A stretch of DNA of 64,000 nt from RGIG3077 sp045541475 (GCA_045541475.1 JAZQJI010000027.1:1-64000), one strand, 5' to 3'. Positions 16,821-23,928 are shown, counted from the stretch's first letter. Notes: generated by a model from the letters alone, not told the origin. Translations and numbers: made by a program.

Positions 16821-17579
16821 TTATGTATTTTTCATTTTTTTCTTTTGTATTCTATAAACTATCGGTGATAATATGGAGTTTGGTACAATAGGGGATAGCG
16901 CACAGCATATTTTCATTTTTGCGGTAGGTATTATAACATGTTTGCCTGCAAGTGTTTTATCAATAGCATATTTTGCTACAAATTCGCTTGATATGGGCTT
17001 TATACTGAATACTACACCTGCTCGGTTGTTGAATTCTGTGTTAACGGGACCTGGGCATAAAGCACTTATAGAAACTTTGCTTTTCGATTCTTTTAGTTCT
17101 TGCGCAATAGCGTTAGTTAAACGCAAAACGTAGGCTTTTGTGGCATAGTAAGTGGATAGTAATGGGCCGGGCATAAATGCAGCTGCTGATGCTACATTCA
17201 AAATATAGCCGCTGTTACGTTTTTTGAAATCGCGTAGAAAAAGCTTTGTAAGGATGTGTACAGCTTTTATATTCAAATTTATCATATCAAGTTCCGCGGT
17301 AAGATCTGTTTTGTCAAATTCGCCAAACAAACCAAATCCTGCGTTGTTGACAAGCATATTAATACCCTTATTTTTGCACATTGAGTAAAGCTTTTTTGGT
17401 GCATCATCTTTTGATAAATCTAATGAGATTATTTCTGTTTTAGTATTTATAATTTTTGAAACTTCATTAAGTCTTTCTTCATTTCTGCCAACAAGTATAA
17501 GTTCCCAACCGAGTGAACTTAAATATATTGCCATATCTCTGCCTATACCGGAGCTTGCACCTGTTATTAACGCTTTCAT
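16821..17579 (-). CDS. Short-chain dehydrogenase/reductase (DltE-type classical SDR)
   Basis: 252 aa from the ATG at 17579, with AGAAAGGA upstream; the ATG three codons earlier overlaps that site. NAD(P)-dependent oxidoreductase of unknown substrate. Rossmann glycine motif 'ITGASSGIGRDMA' (residues 5-17), 'LVGRNEERL', structural 'LVNNAGFGLFG' (about 80), catalytic Ser in 'NVASAAAF' and 'YYATKAYVLR' (Tyr and Lys of YxxxK), and 'ALCPGPVNTEF' near 180. It has its own promoter and is not in an operon. The C-terminal 'YRIQKKKMKNT' is basic. Confidence 0.88.
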   Translation of the reverse strand: MKALITGASSGIGRDMAIYLSSLGWELILVGRNEERLNEVSKIINTKTEIISLDLSKDDAPKKLYSMCKNKGINMLVNNAGFGLFGEFDKTDLTAELDMINLNIKAVHILTKLFLRDFKKRNSGYILNVASAAAFMPGPLLSTYYATKAYVLRLTNAIAQELKESKSKVSISALCPGPVNTEFNNRAGVVFSIKPISSEFVAKYAIDKTLAGKHVIIPTAKMKICCALSPIVPNSILSPIVYRIQKKKMKNT

Positions 17580-17609
17580 AAATAACATCCTTTCTAGTTT
17601 TGTAAGATA

Positions 17610-17638
17610 ATTTTATAATAAATATAAGAATATTTCAA
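17610..17638 (-). promoter_or_regulatory. Promoter of the SDR gene
   Basis: TTGAAA (17638-17633), 17-bp spacer, TAAAAT (17615-17610) on the minus strand, about 30 bp before the start codon. Confidence 0.55.
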
Positions 17639-17722
17639 CCCAAATCGTTTTAACATTATTGTTTTGTTAGAATTGCACAAAATATCTAAGTATATTTTTC
17701 TAAATTGATTGTATTTTTTCTC

Positions 17723-17751
17723 TTGCATTTTTTAAAAATATCTGATATAAT
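17723..17751 (+). promoter_or_regulatory. Promoter of tRNA-Ser
   Basis: TTGCAT (17723-17728), 17-bp spacer, TATAAT (17746-17751), 36 bp upstream of the tRNA. Confidence 0.8.
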
Positions 17752-17787
17752 GTTATAGTCGTGAGTACGGCATGAATTAATATGGTT

Positions 17788-17879
17788 GGAAAGATGGCTG
17801 AGCTGGTCTAAGGCGCACGACTGGAAATCGTGTGAACGTTAATAGCGTTCCGAGGGTTCGAATCCCTCTCTTTCCGCCA
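17788..17879 (+). tRNA. tRNA-Ser (anticodon GGA)
   Basis: Class II tRNA with a long variable arm. Acceptor stem GGAAAGA pairs with TCTTTCC, discriminator G, encoded CCA at 17877-17879. The anticodon loop CTGGAAA is closed by a 5-bp stem, with anticodon GGA at 17823-17825, reading UCC/UCU serine codons. The T loop GGTTCGAATCC is canonical. Confidence 0.97.
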
Positions 17880-17883
17880 AAAA

Positions 17884-17916
17884 ATTGCTACCATATTTTA
17901 TGGTAGCAATTTTTTT
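17884..17916 (+). terminator. Terminator of tRNA-Ser
   Basis: ATTGCTACCATA / TATGGTAGCAAT stem (12 bp, 3-nt loop) followed by TTTTTT, five bases after the tRNA CCA. Confidence 0.92.
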
Positions 17917-18038
17917 GATTGAAAGTGAGAGTAAGCAGCAAACGGCGAAAATTGCCGCAAGGCAATTTGGAGCACTTTGCGAGCATAAGATTATTCAAAA
18001 TAAAGATTTTTTTGCTGCGAGCAAAGGGGTCGGTTCGT

Positions 18039-18058
18039 GAATCCCTCTCTTTCCGCCA
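18039..18058 (+). repeat. Direct repeat of the tRNA-Ser 3' end (att-like)
   Basis: 20 identical bases (GAATCCCTCTCTTTCCGCCA) match the last 20 bases of tRNA-Ser including CCA (17860-17879), 179 bp downstream. The homology extends left as GGTTCG with a 2-base insertion. This is the typical geometry of attL/attR around an element inserted at a tRNA, but the enclosed segment carries no integrase, so any element would be almost wholly lost. Confidence 0.7.
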
Positions 18059-18085
18059 GCCGCATGAAAGGCGGCACAACATTTT

Positions 18086-18118
18086 CGGGTATCACTTTGT
18101 GGTGCCCGATTTTGTTTT
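18086..18118 (+). terminator. Terminator-like hairpin
   Basis: CGGGTATCAC / GTGGTGCCCG stem with G-U pairs, followed by ATTTTGTTTT. No gene lies directly upstream except the duplicated tRNA end, so it may be the tail of a lost tRNA copy. Confidence 0.55.
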
Positions 18119-18166
18119 ATCACAAAAATTTCTTTTATCAATTCCGTGAAGATATCGCAAAAGTAA

Positions 18167-18198
18167 AACGGATATCACTGATGTGATATCCGTTTTTT
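18167..18198 (+). terminator. Terminator hairpin, same arms as the one after tRNA-Leu
   Basis: Perfect 12-bp stem AACGGATATCAC / GTGATATCCGTT with a TGAT loop and a TTTTTT tail. The same arms with a different loop occur at 56181-56208 right after tRNA-Leu. The first copy is about 290 bp from tRNA-Ser. Confidence 0.75.
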
Positions 18199-18268
18199 CT
18201 TGTTGTTGCTATTCTCGATTATTTATTATAATGTAAAATCCATCTTTAGTAACAACGGATTCTTTTGT

Positions 18269-18853
18269 TCATATACTTTTAAGCACCGGCTGGATTTGCA
18301 CGCCATCGAGTGCATATTTAATAGTTTGCGTTACAAGAGAAAAATCTGCTATAAGTGATGTTTGTTTATTTATATGGTCATCTTGATATAGTGGAACAAA
18401 GTAATATCCTTTTGTATTCATAAGAGCGCCTATGTTTTTTGCACTAGCTGAAAGTGCATCATTTGTTGCGCTGCATAATACAACGGGTTTTCCGTTGCGC
18501 AAAGTTGCCTTAACGCTCATTGTTGTTGGTGTATCAGTTATTCCAAGAGCAAGCTTTGCCATTGTGTTTCCTGTGCATGGACATACTATTATAATATCAA
18601 ATAGAGATTTTGGTCCAATATGCTCTGCTTCTTCAATTGTTAGTATTGCTTTGTTAGAACATATTTTTTCTATTTTAGCAATATTATCTTTTGCGTTTCC
18701 AAATCTACTGTTAATTGATGATGCATTAAACGACATTATTGGTGTCAATTTTGCTCCTAAATCGATTAATCTTTGTGCCGATTCAAAAGCACTTGAAAAT
18801 GTACAAAACGAACCGGTCATAGCAAAACCTATTCTTATATTATCCAAATCCAT
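18269..18853 (-). CDS. dpaB: Dipicolinate synthase subunit B
   Basis: 194 aa. Flavoprotein-like subunit (SpoVFB) that with DpaA converts a dihydrodipicolinate-pathway intermediate to dipicolinic acid, the calcium-chelating core solute of endospores. It shows the flavoprotein/Dfp-like fold 'RIGFAMTGSFCTFSSAFE' at the N-terminus, 'DIIIVCPCTGNTMAKLALGITD' (about residue 87) and 'PVVLCSATNDALSASAKNIG'. It lies 8 bp after dpaA. Its nearest good Shine-Dalgarno (AAAGGAG) is inside the end of dpaA, about 15 nt from the ATG, so the spacing is loose and the start could differ by a few codons. Confidence 0.93.
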   Translation of the reverse strand: MDLDNIRIGFAMTGSFCTFSSAFESAQRLIDLGAKLTPIMSFNASSINSRFGNAKDNIAKIEKICSNKAILTIEEAEHIGPKSLFDIIIVCPCTGNTMAKLALGITDTPTTMSVKATLRNGKPVVLCSATNDALSASAKNIGALMNTKGYYFVPLYQDDHINKQTSLIADFSLVTQTIKYALDGVQIQPVLKSI

Positions 18854-18861
18854 ATATTATG

Positions 18862-19725
18862 TCATTCTCTCCTTTCACATAATATATTATCAATAGTTTC
18901 AATTAATATCTTTCCTGAAGATTTCGGAGCTGTTTTTCCCGGCAGAGAAAGAGCCCATATTGTCTTTAAACCCAATTCATTAGCAATATTATATTCTACA
19001 CCACCCGGTTTCGAAGCAAGGTCTATAATCAAGGTGTCTTTTCTGACATTAATAAGCTCGTTTTCGCCTAATAATCTTGCAGGAGCTGTGTTATATATAA
19101 GGTCGTATTGTGCTATTTTATTTTTTATTTCGTTTATTATAACAGTGTTACAACCCATTATTTTAGCCCAAGCGAGCGAGTCGTATTTACGTGCTGCTAC
19201 TGTAATATTTGCACCAAAGCCTTTTAAAATCTGTATAAGAGCACGAGAAATTCTACCGTTACCAATTATCAAAATATTCAAACCAAAAAGAGTTACATCT
19301 AATTCCTCAAGCGCTATTTGTATTGCACCTTCAGCTGTTGGCACTGCATTCAACACACTCATTTCTTCTCTTGAATAATAATCGATGATATTTTCAATGC
19401 CTATATTTGATTTTAGTTTATCAGAAATCTTGCCACCGAATATTATTCCGTTAGGTTTTAATAATTTTGATATGCTTTGAGCTTTGATTGGCATTTTTGA
19501 AAACGGCGATAATATATCTACGTTGTTTTCGCTTGCGGGCAGGGGAAGTAGAATATAATCTGCTGATATATTAGTTTCATCTATATCAATACTTACAAAA
19601 TTAGTATATTTTGTATCGATGCTATTAAAACCTATTACGAAAACCTGATTATCTTTAGCTAAAGCTTCGGCTGCGTAAACTTGCCTTAAATCGCCGCCAA
19701 TTACGCATATTACTTTATTCTTCAT
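18862..19725 (-). CDS. dpaA: Dipicolinate synthase subunit A
   Basis: 287 aa from the ATG at 19725 (AAAGGA upstream; a TTG one codon earlier is possible). SpoVFA family, a Rossmann-fold dehydrogenase-like subunit. N-terminal 'VICVIGGDLRQVYAAEALA' is a family hallmark; a second nucleotide-binding motif is 'ILIIGNGRISRALIQILKGFGA' (about residue 150); 'LIIDLASKPGGVEYN' lies near the C-terminus. It acts in the mother cell late in sporulation. The gene pair stands alone here, without the asd/dapG neighbours found in Bacillus. A possible late mother-cell promoter lies upstream. Confidence 0.93.
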   Translation of the reverse strand: MKNKVICVIGGDLRQVYAAEALAKDNQVFVIGFNSIDTKYTNFVSIDIDETNISADYILLPLPASENNVDILSPFSKMPIKAQSISKLLKPNGIIFGGKISDKLKSNIGIENIIDYYSREEMSVLNAVPTAEGAIQIALEELDVTLFGLNILIIGNGRISRALIQILKGFGANITVAARKYDSLAWAKIMGCNTVIINEIKNKIAQYDLIYNTAPARLLGENELINVRKDTLIIDLASKPGGVEYNIANELGLKTIWALSLPGKTAPKSSGKILIETIDNILCERRE

Positions 19726-19780
19726 CAAAATATTCCTTTCGCATTATTATATAGCATGATATCTTCTCGTGTCTTCTGTA

Positions 19781-19808
19781 TATATTATGCAAAAGATGTT
19801 TGATTAGT
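19781..19808 (-). promoter_or_regulatory. Possible SigK/SigE-type promoter of dpaAB
   Basis: The minus strand reads CATAATATA (19789-19781), matching the late mother-cell -10 pattern CATAnnnTA, with AC at 19808-19807, 17 bp upstream, as in SigK promoters. The position is about 55 bp before dpaA. The pattern is short and the sequence AT-rich, so chance is a real alternative. Confidence 0.35.
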
Positions 19809-19835
19809 GTCATAAAAAGTTGGATAAAACAAAAT

Positions 19836-19868
19836 AACGCATGTAAGACTGCAAAGCTTACATGCGTT
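19836..19868 (-). terminator. Terminator of the ROK-family gene
   Basis: 12-bp stem AACGCATGTAAG / CTTACATGCGTT with a 9-nt loop and an ATTTTGTTTTA tail on the minus strand. Confidence 0.85.
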
Positions 19869-19878
19869 ATTTATTTAT

Positions 19879-21099
19879 TCACTTAATTTGTTTTTTTAGC
19901 CTTAAATCAAGACCGCCACATTCTACAAAAAATTCTCGTACGGCAAGTGCGCATCCCCCAAGAAATGCGTAGTTTTCACCAATTCTGCTACGACAAATTA
20001 CATGATGTACAGAATCATCATTAAATTGATTCTCAAGATATTTTAAAAGATAAGCATAATCATAATCCGAAAACTGAAATTTGTGTAAAATAATGCGCTG
20101 AACCTTTTTTGTTTGTACAAGATTGAAAAGAAATGTACCGAACATCCTTATACACTCGTTTTTGATTTCAACAGCATCAATAACATTTTCAGAATTGTAG
20201 CCTTCAATGATCATGTTTATCATTTCGTTGCTTATATCGGGATATCTTGTTGATATCTTGTCCCTTAATGCAGTTTTCGATATTTCAGCCTTAAGTGATC
20301 CGCGAGGAGTGCCTTCGATTTCTCTGCCGTTAAAGTTGATTACATAATCATCAACATTAATCATATCGTTATTAACGTCAAATACTTTATTTGAGTTGTT
20401 GAATTTAATTATGCCAAACGAATCGTGGCACTGCAAAAATATAGCATCACTTACAACAATACCATCACGTTTTTCCGGAAAATATATATTTGCCAGAGCC
20501 AAGGTCAAACTTGAATTGTCAACACAAATCGGCATACCAAATGTTTTGTACAGCGCATTGGCAAGCGATTTTTCGCTGTTTGTATTTTGTTCATTATTAA
20601 GGCCGATAATTTCATAAAACTCTGCATCACATCCTACGCCGATGCCGATGATCATCGTATTATCAAGGTAATTATTCTTAAGTAACTTATTATAAGAATT
20701 ACTTGCCAATTCACAGAATTTTTCTAGAGAGTTAACTTCGCTATTGATTTCAAGGTTTATCTTGTCAAGCGAATCGCCGCCGAGGGTAGAAAGCCCCATG
20801 CTCACATGATTGCCTTCTGCGCAAATACCAAATGCAAATCTATAATTTGCGTTTATATCGAGAAAGATCTTGCGTCTGCCTTGAGTGCGCTTAGCATTAC
20901 GATTGTTATCTGAACCAACTTCGTATATAACTTCTTGGCTTATCAGATCATCTGTTATAATAGTAATAGCAGCTCTTGTTAATCCAAGACGCGATGCTAT
21001 ATCAACCCTTGAAATAGGGCCTTCATTTTTAATTATTTTTAACACGTTCGCACGTGTTTGTTTCTTTAATGTAATTTTGCCGATACCAATATTTTCCAT
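19879..21099 (-). CDS. ROK-family transcriptional regulator (NagC/XylR type)
   Basis: About 406 aa. The start is uncertain: the ATG at 21099 has a weak GTGGTG upstream, and an ATG five codons earlier has none. The N-terminal winged helix-turn-helix is 'NVLKIIKNEGPISRVDIASR' with 'GLTRAAITIITDDLI'. Then comes a ROK actin-like fold with 'GIGVGCDAEF', a substrate-pocket 'VDNSSLTLALANIYF', and C-terminal 'GENYAFLGGCALAVREFF'. The CxCGxxGC zinc motif of sugar kinases and many ROK repressors is not visible, so it is probably a regulator without kinase activity. Sugar uptake genes are not adjacent. The closest candidate target by theme is the xylanase, but no shared operator was seen. Confidence 0.85.
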   Translation of the reverse strand: MENIGIGKITLKKQTRANVLKIIKNEGPISRVDIASRLGLTRAAITIITDDLISQEVIYEVGSDNNRNAKRTQGRRKIFLDINANYRFAFGICAEGNHVSMGLSTLGGDSLDKINLEINSEVNSLEKFCELASNSYNKLLKNNYLDNTMIIGIGVGCDAEFYEIIGLNNEQNTNSEKSLANALYKTFGMPICVDNSSLTLALANIYFPEKRDGIVVSDAIFLQCHDSFGIIKFNNSNKVFDVNNDMINVDDYVINFNGREIEGTPRGSLKAEISKTALRDKISTRYPDISNEMINMIIEGYNSENVIDAVEIKNECIRMFGTFLFNLVQTKKVQRIILHKFQFSDYDYAYLLKYLENQFNDDSVHHVICRSRIGENYAFLGGCALAVREFFVECGGLDLRLKKQIK

Positions 21100-21267
21100 A
21101 TAAATACACCACATTTAAAAAGTTTGATTAATGCTTATACTATCAGATAAATGATAAATTCATAGAAAAATTAAATGAACAAATATTAAAAATACGCTTA
21201 AATATCGGTTATTTTACACTGCTGAAAATAATTTAAAGATATATTGTTAATGCTTTGTGAGTAAGTA

Positions 21268-22263
21268 TTAATCACCAGTTGATTGCCTTAACAGTAGCTT
21301 ATGGTCGATGATAAATCGTCCGCTGTATTTATGTGGTTGAGCGAGGTTTGCAATTGTTTTTTCAACTGCAGTGCTACCGATTAAAAAGCATGATTGTTCA
21401 ATTGTGGAAATACTGGGCGTAAGTATTTCGCAAAGATATAGATTATCAAATCCGATTATTGAAAATTCGTTGCCTATATTAAGTCCAAGTTTTAAAGCTT
21501 TATTGATTGCACCTGCGGCAAGCATATCTGAAACTGCAAAAACTGCAGTGGGCTTATCGTCAAGTTTCATAAATTGTTCAATTGCATATCCACCGTCGCG
21601 GTAGTCATAAGTACCTTTGTATATGTAATCTTCTCTAATTTTGATTCCATTTTGCTCAAGTGCATCGCGATACCCTTTTTCTCTGTCAATTGAAGACAAA
21701 GCATTGCCCTGTGTAGATATCAATCCGATGTTTCGGTGTCCTTTTTTGATTAAACAGGTTACTGCATCATAAGCGGCTCTGCAATCGTCAACAGTAACAG
21801 TAACCAAATCGGTATTTTCAACGCGTTCACAACATAAAGTTATGCAATAACGTTTGTTAAGGTCGTTTAATGTTTCCGAAGAAAGCCTTGTACCAAGAAG
21901 AATAACGGCGTCAACTGTTCTGTTGTACAGCATATTCAACAAGTGTTTTTCGGTTTCCTCGTTGCTGTTGCTTGTGGAAATCAGTATGTCGTATCCGAGT
22001 TCAGCTGCTTTAATTTGCATGCCCCTGAGTATTTCACTGTAAAATGTATGCTCTGCCGAGGGTATGATTGCAAGTATTACATTTGTTTCGCACTTGCGTA
22101 GATTTCTACCCAAAAAGTTTGGACTGTAACCTAATTCTTTAATCGTATTGTTTACAAGCACTGCTGTGCTTTCAGAAACATTTGCGTTGTTGTTCAAAAC
22201 TCTCGAAACAGTTGCTACTGAAACTCCTGCGGCTTTAGCAACATCTTTTATGGTTGCACTCAT
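21268..22263 (-). CDS. LacI-family transcriptional regulator
   Basis: 331 aa; RBS GGAGG 10 nt before the ATG. The N-terminal LacI helix-turn-helix and hinge are canonical: 'TIKDVAKAAGVSVATVSRVL' then 'NNNANVSESTAVLVNNTIKE' and 'LGYSPNFLGRNLR'. A periplasmic-binding-protein-like effector domain follows ('VILAIIPSAEHTFYSEILRG', 'VDAVILLGTRL', 'GHRNIGLISTQ', 'PTAVFAVSDMLAAGAINKAL', 'IGFDNLYLCEILTPSISTIEQ'). It is probably a sugar-responsive repressor. A 30-bp dyad immediately upstream is a likely autoregulatory operator. No transporter or catabolic operon adjoins it; it is followed by the ROK gene on the same strand. Confidence 0.93.
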   Translation of the reverse strand: MSATIKDVAKAAGVSVATVSRVLNNNANVSESTAVLVNNTIKELGYSPNFLGRNLRKCETNVILAIIPSAEHTFYSEILRGMQIKAAELGYDILISTSNSNEETEKHLLNMLYNRTVDAVILLGTRLSSETLNDLNKRYCITLCCERVENTDLVTVTVDDCRAAYDAVTCLIKKGHRNIGLISTQGNALSSIDREKGYRDALEQNGIKIREDYIYKGTYDYRDGGYAIEQFMKLDDKPTAVFAVSDMLAAGAINKALKLGLNIGNEFSIIGFDNLYLCEILTPSISTIEQSCFLIGSTAVEKTIANLAQPHKYSGRFIIDHKLLLRQSTGD

Positions 22264-22292
22264 TTTACAAAAACCTCCACGATTTCATTATA

Positions 22293-22322
22293 CTTACATA
22301 AATATAACATATTTTATGTAAG
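22293..22322. promoter_or_regulatory. Perfect inverted repeat upstream of the LacI-family gene
   Basis: CTTACATAAA (22293-22302) and TTTATGTAAG (22313-22322) are perfect 10-bp arms around 10 AT-rich bases. It is centred about 45 bp upstream of the regulator start. There is no T-run of terminator type. The likely role is an autoregulatory operator. Confidence 0.55.
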
Positions 22323-22400
22323 AATATGTAAATACGTAGTGAATTTGCTGAAAATATTTGTTGATTACAATGGCATTTTCATAAAGCGTAATACTGTTTT

Positions 22401-22433
22401 TTGACATTTTTTTTATAAATGACGTGCTAAAAT
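22401..22433 (+). promoter_or_regulatory. Candidate spoIIA promoter with overlong spacing
   Basis: TTGACA (22401-22406) and TAAAAT (22428-22433) are 21 bp apart, and the latter is preceded by TG one base away (extended -10). The minus strand over the -35 reads TGTCAAA, one mismatch from the 0A box. No clear SigH promoter was found. Tentative. Confidence 0.35.
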
Positions 22434-22468
22434 ATCAATATATAATATATGCGATAGGAGAAATATAT

Positions 22469-22780
22469 ATGCCTGTTACAATTAGCGCAAAAAAAGATAG
22501 GTTAATTACTCATTTAAGTGGTGAAATTGACCACCATAGCGCAAAAATTATTCGATCGGAAATAGATGTAAGTATTAATAAACATACACCAATGTTGCTA
22601 GAAATGGACTTTTCTAATGTTAGCTTTATGGATAGTTCAGGAATCGGGCTTGTTATGGGAAGGTGTAAAGCGATGAATATTTACGGTGGCAAAGTAATTG
22701 TTAAAAATGCTTCGCCCGAAATCCAAAAAGTTATGATGCTTTCTGGTCTGGATAGATTAGTTACAATAACAAATTCATAA
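22469..22780 (+). CDS. spoIIAA: Anti-sigma F factor antagonist
   Basis: 103 aa from the ATG at 22469 with GATAGGAG upstream; a longer frame to 22424 runs through the promoter and is rejected. STAS-domain protein that, when unphosphorylated, frees SigF from SpoIIAB. The phosphorylation loop 'FMDSSGIGLVMGR' (Ser56-Ser57) is intact, as is 'ITHLSGEIDHHSA', the N-terminal STAS signature. First gene of the classic spoIIAA-spoIIAB-sigF operon, which sets forespore-specific transcription after asymmetric division. Confidence 0.96.
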   Translation: MPVTISAKKDRLITHLSGEIDHHSAKIIRSEIDVSINKHTPMLLEMDFSNVSFMDSSGIGLVMGRCKAMNIYGGKVIVKNASPEIQKVMMLSGLDRLVTITNS

Positions 22781-22799
22781 AAAGGAAAGGTAAACTATT

Positions 22800-23249
22800 T
22801 TGAAAGTTTTAAATGAAATGAAATTAATTATACCCGCAAGATCTGAAAACGAAGCTTTTTCACGTTCGGCAATATGTGTGTTTATAACGCCTCTAGATCC
22901 GACTTTGTCGGAGCTTTCGGATATAAGAACTGCTGTTTCTGAAGCTGTTACCAACTCTATTGTGCATGCTTATAGAAAAAAAACAGGCAATATTGAAATT
23001 ACAGCAAAAATCTTATCTGACTCTGAAGTTTACATAAAAATACGTGATAAAGGTTGTGGAATTGTTGATGTAAAAAAAGCAATGGAACCTTTATATACAA
23101 CAGCTCCAGAAGAAGAACGTAGTGGTCTTGGTTTTGCTGTTATGGAAAATTTTATGGATAAATTAACAGTAAATAGTACATTTGGCAAGGGCACAACTGT
23201 TATTATGCGTAAAAAGATTGGGAATACGGTGTCGGCTGAAAATGAGTAA
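22800..23249 (+). CDS. spoIIAB: Anti-sigma F factor / serine kinase
   Basis: 149 aa starting at a TTG (22800), supported by GGAAAGG upstream and by the conserved 'NEMKL' N-terminus of the family; the first ATG (22818) would cut into it. GHKL-type kinase that binds SigF and phosphorylates SpoIIAA. N box 'EAVTNSIVHAY', G1 box 'IRDKGCGI', G2 'EERSGLGFAVM', and 'FGKGTTVIM' near the end are visible. Its 3' end overlaps sigF by 8 bp. Confidence 0.96.
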   Translation: MKVLNEMKLIIPARSENEAFSRSAICVFITPLDPTLSELSDIRTAVSEAVTNSIVHAYRKKTGNIEITAKILSDSEVYIKIRDKGCGIVDVKKAMEPLYTTAPEEERSGLGFAVMENFMDKLTVNSTFGKGTTVIMRKKIGNTVSAENE

Positions 23250-23928
23250 TCAAAGAATAACCGATATAACACTTAAAAATAAGTATGATGAAACTGTTGA
23301 GAATAATCTTGGGCTTGTGCACCTGTGTGCCAATAGGTTTAAAAACAAAGGTATAGATTATGATGATCTATATTCTGCCGGATGTATTGGACTAATAAAG
23401 GCTGCAAGAGGTTTTGATGATAGCAGGGGATTGATGTTTTCTACTTATGCGGTTCCCGTTATTCTCGGAGAGATTAAAAGACTATTTCGTGAGGGAGGTG
23501 CTATTAAAGTATCGCGTTCTGTAAAAGAACTATCTTTGCGTGTTAAACGTGTTAGTGATAATTATGTTAAATTGCACGGAACAGAGCCTTCGGTTAATGA
23601 GCTTGCTCAATTGTGTGATTGTTCGACATGCGATATCACTCAAGCATTAGAAGTGTCAAAACCACCCATTTATCTTTATGATGATAATGAAAACGGTACT
23701 AATTTTGAAATTCCGGTAAATGCTCCTGATAATGATATTGGCGATTTAATATCATTGCGTCAAATATACAAGACGCTTGATGATACTGATAAAAGAATTA
23801 TTCAGCTTAGGTATTTTAAAGAATTAACCCAAAGTAAAACGGCCGTCATACTTGGTATGACGCAGGTACAAATATCAAGACGTGAAAAGAAAATTTTAAA
23901 ATATATGCGTGACCAGATGCTAAAATAA
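23242..23928 (+). CDS. sigF: Sporulation sigma factor SigF
   Basis: 228 aa from the ATG at 23242, overlapping the spoIIAB stop region (coupled translation, no strong ribosome binding site of its own). First forespore sigma factor. Region 2 ('NNLGLVHLCANRFKNKG', 'DDLYSAGCIGLIKAARGF', 'FSTYAVPVILGEIKRLFRE'), region 3 ('IKVSRSVKELSLRVKRV') and region 4 helix-turn-helix ('SKTAVILGMTQVQISRREKK') are complete. A longer open frame to 23182 overlaps spoIIAB and is rejected. Operon ends at a bidirectional terminator. Confidence 0.96.
   Translation: MSNQRITDITLKNKYDETVENNLGLVHLCANRFKNKGIDYDDLYSAGCIGLIKAARGFDDSRGLMFSTYAVPVILGEIKRLFREGGAIKVSRSVKELSLRVKRVSDNYVKLHGTEPSVNELAQLCDCSTCDITQALEVSKPPIYLYDDNENGTNFEIPVNAPDNDIGDLISLRQIYKTLDDTDKRIIQLRYFKELTQSKTAVILGMTQVQISRREKKILKYMRDQMLK

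Larger units (their letters stand above)
17917..18166. other. Non-coding tail after tRNA-Ser with hairpins and a tRNA-end duplicate
   Basis: This 250-base stretch has no credible gene. It holds a perfect 8-bp stem AAATTGCC / GGCAATTT closed by a GCAA tetraloop (17949-17968), an AT-rich segment, a second copy of the tRNA-Ser 3' end (18039-18058), a small GCCGC / GCGGC hairpin right after it, and two terminator-like hairpins. The minus-strand open frame across it is mostly antisense to tRNA and repeat sequence. It may be an integration scar or a degraded tRNA copy. Confidence 0.6.

Noticed and set aside
17888..18082. 64-aa minus-strand ORF after tRNA-Ser
   Set aside because: It reads through the antisense of the duplicated tRNA end and terminator hairpins; no RBS or coding pattern.
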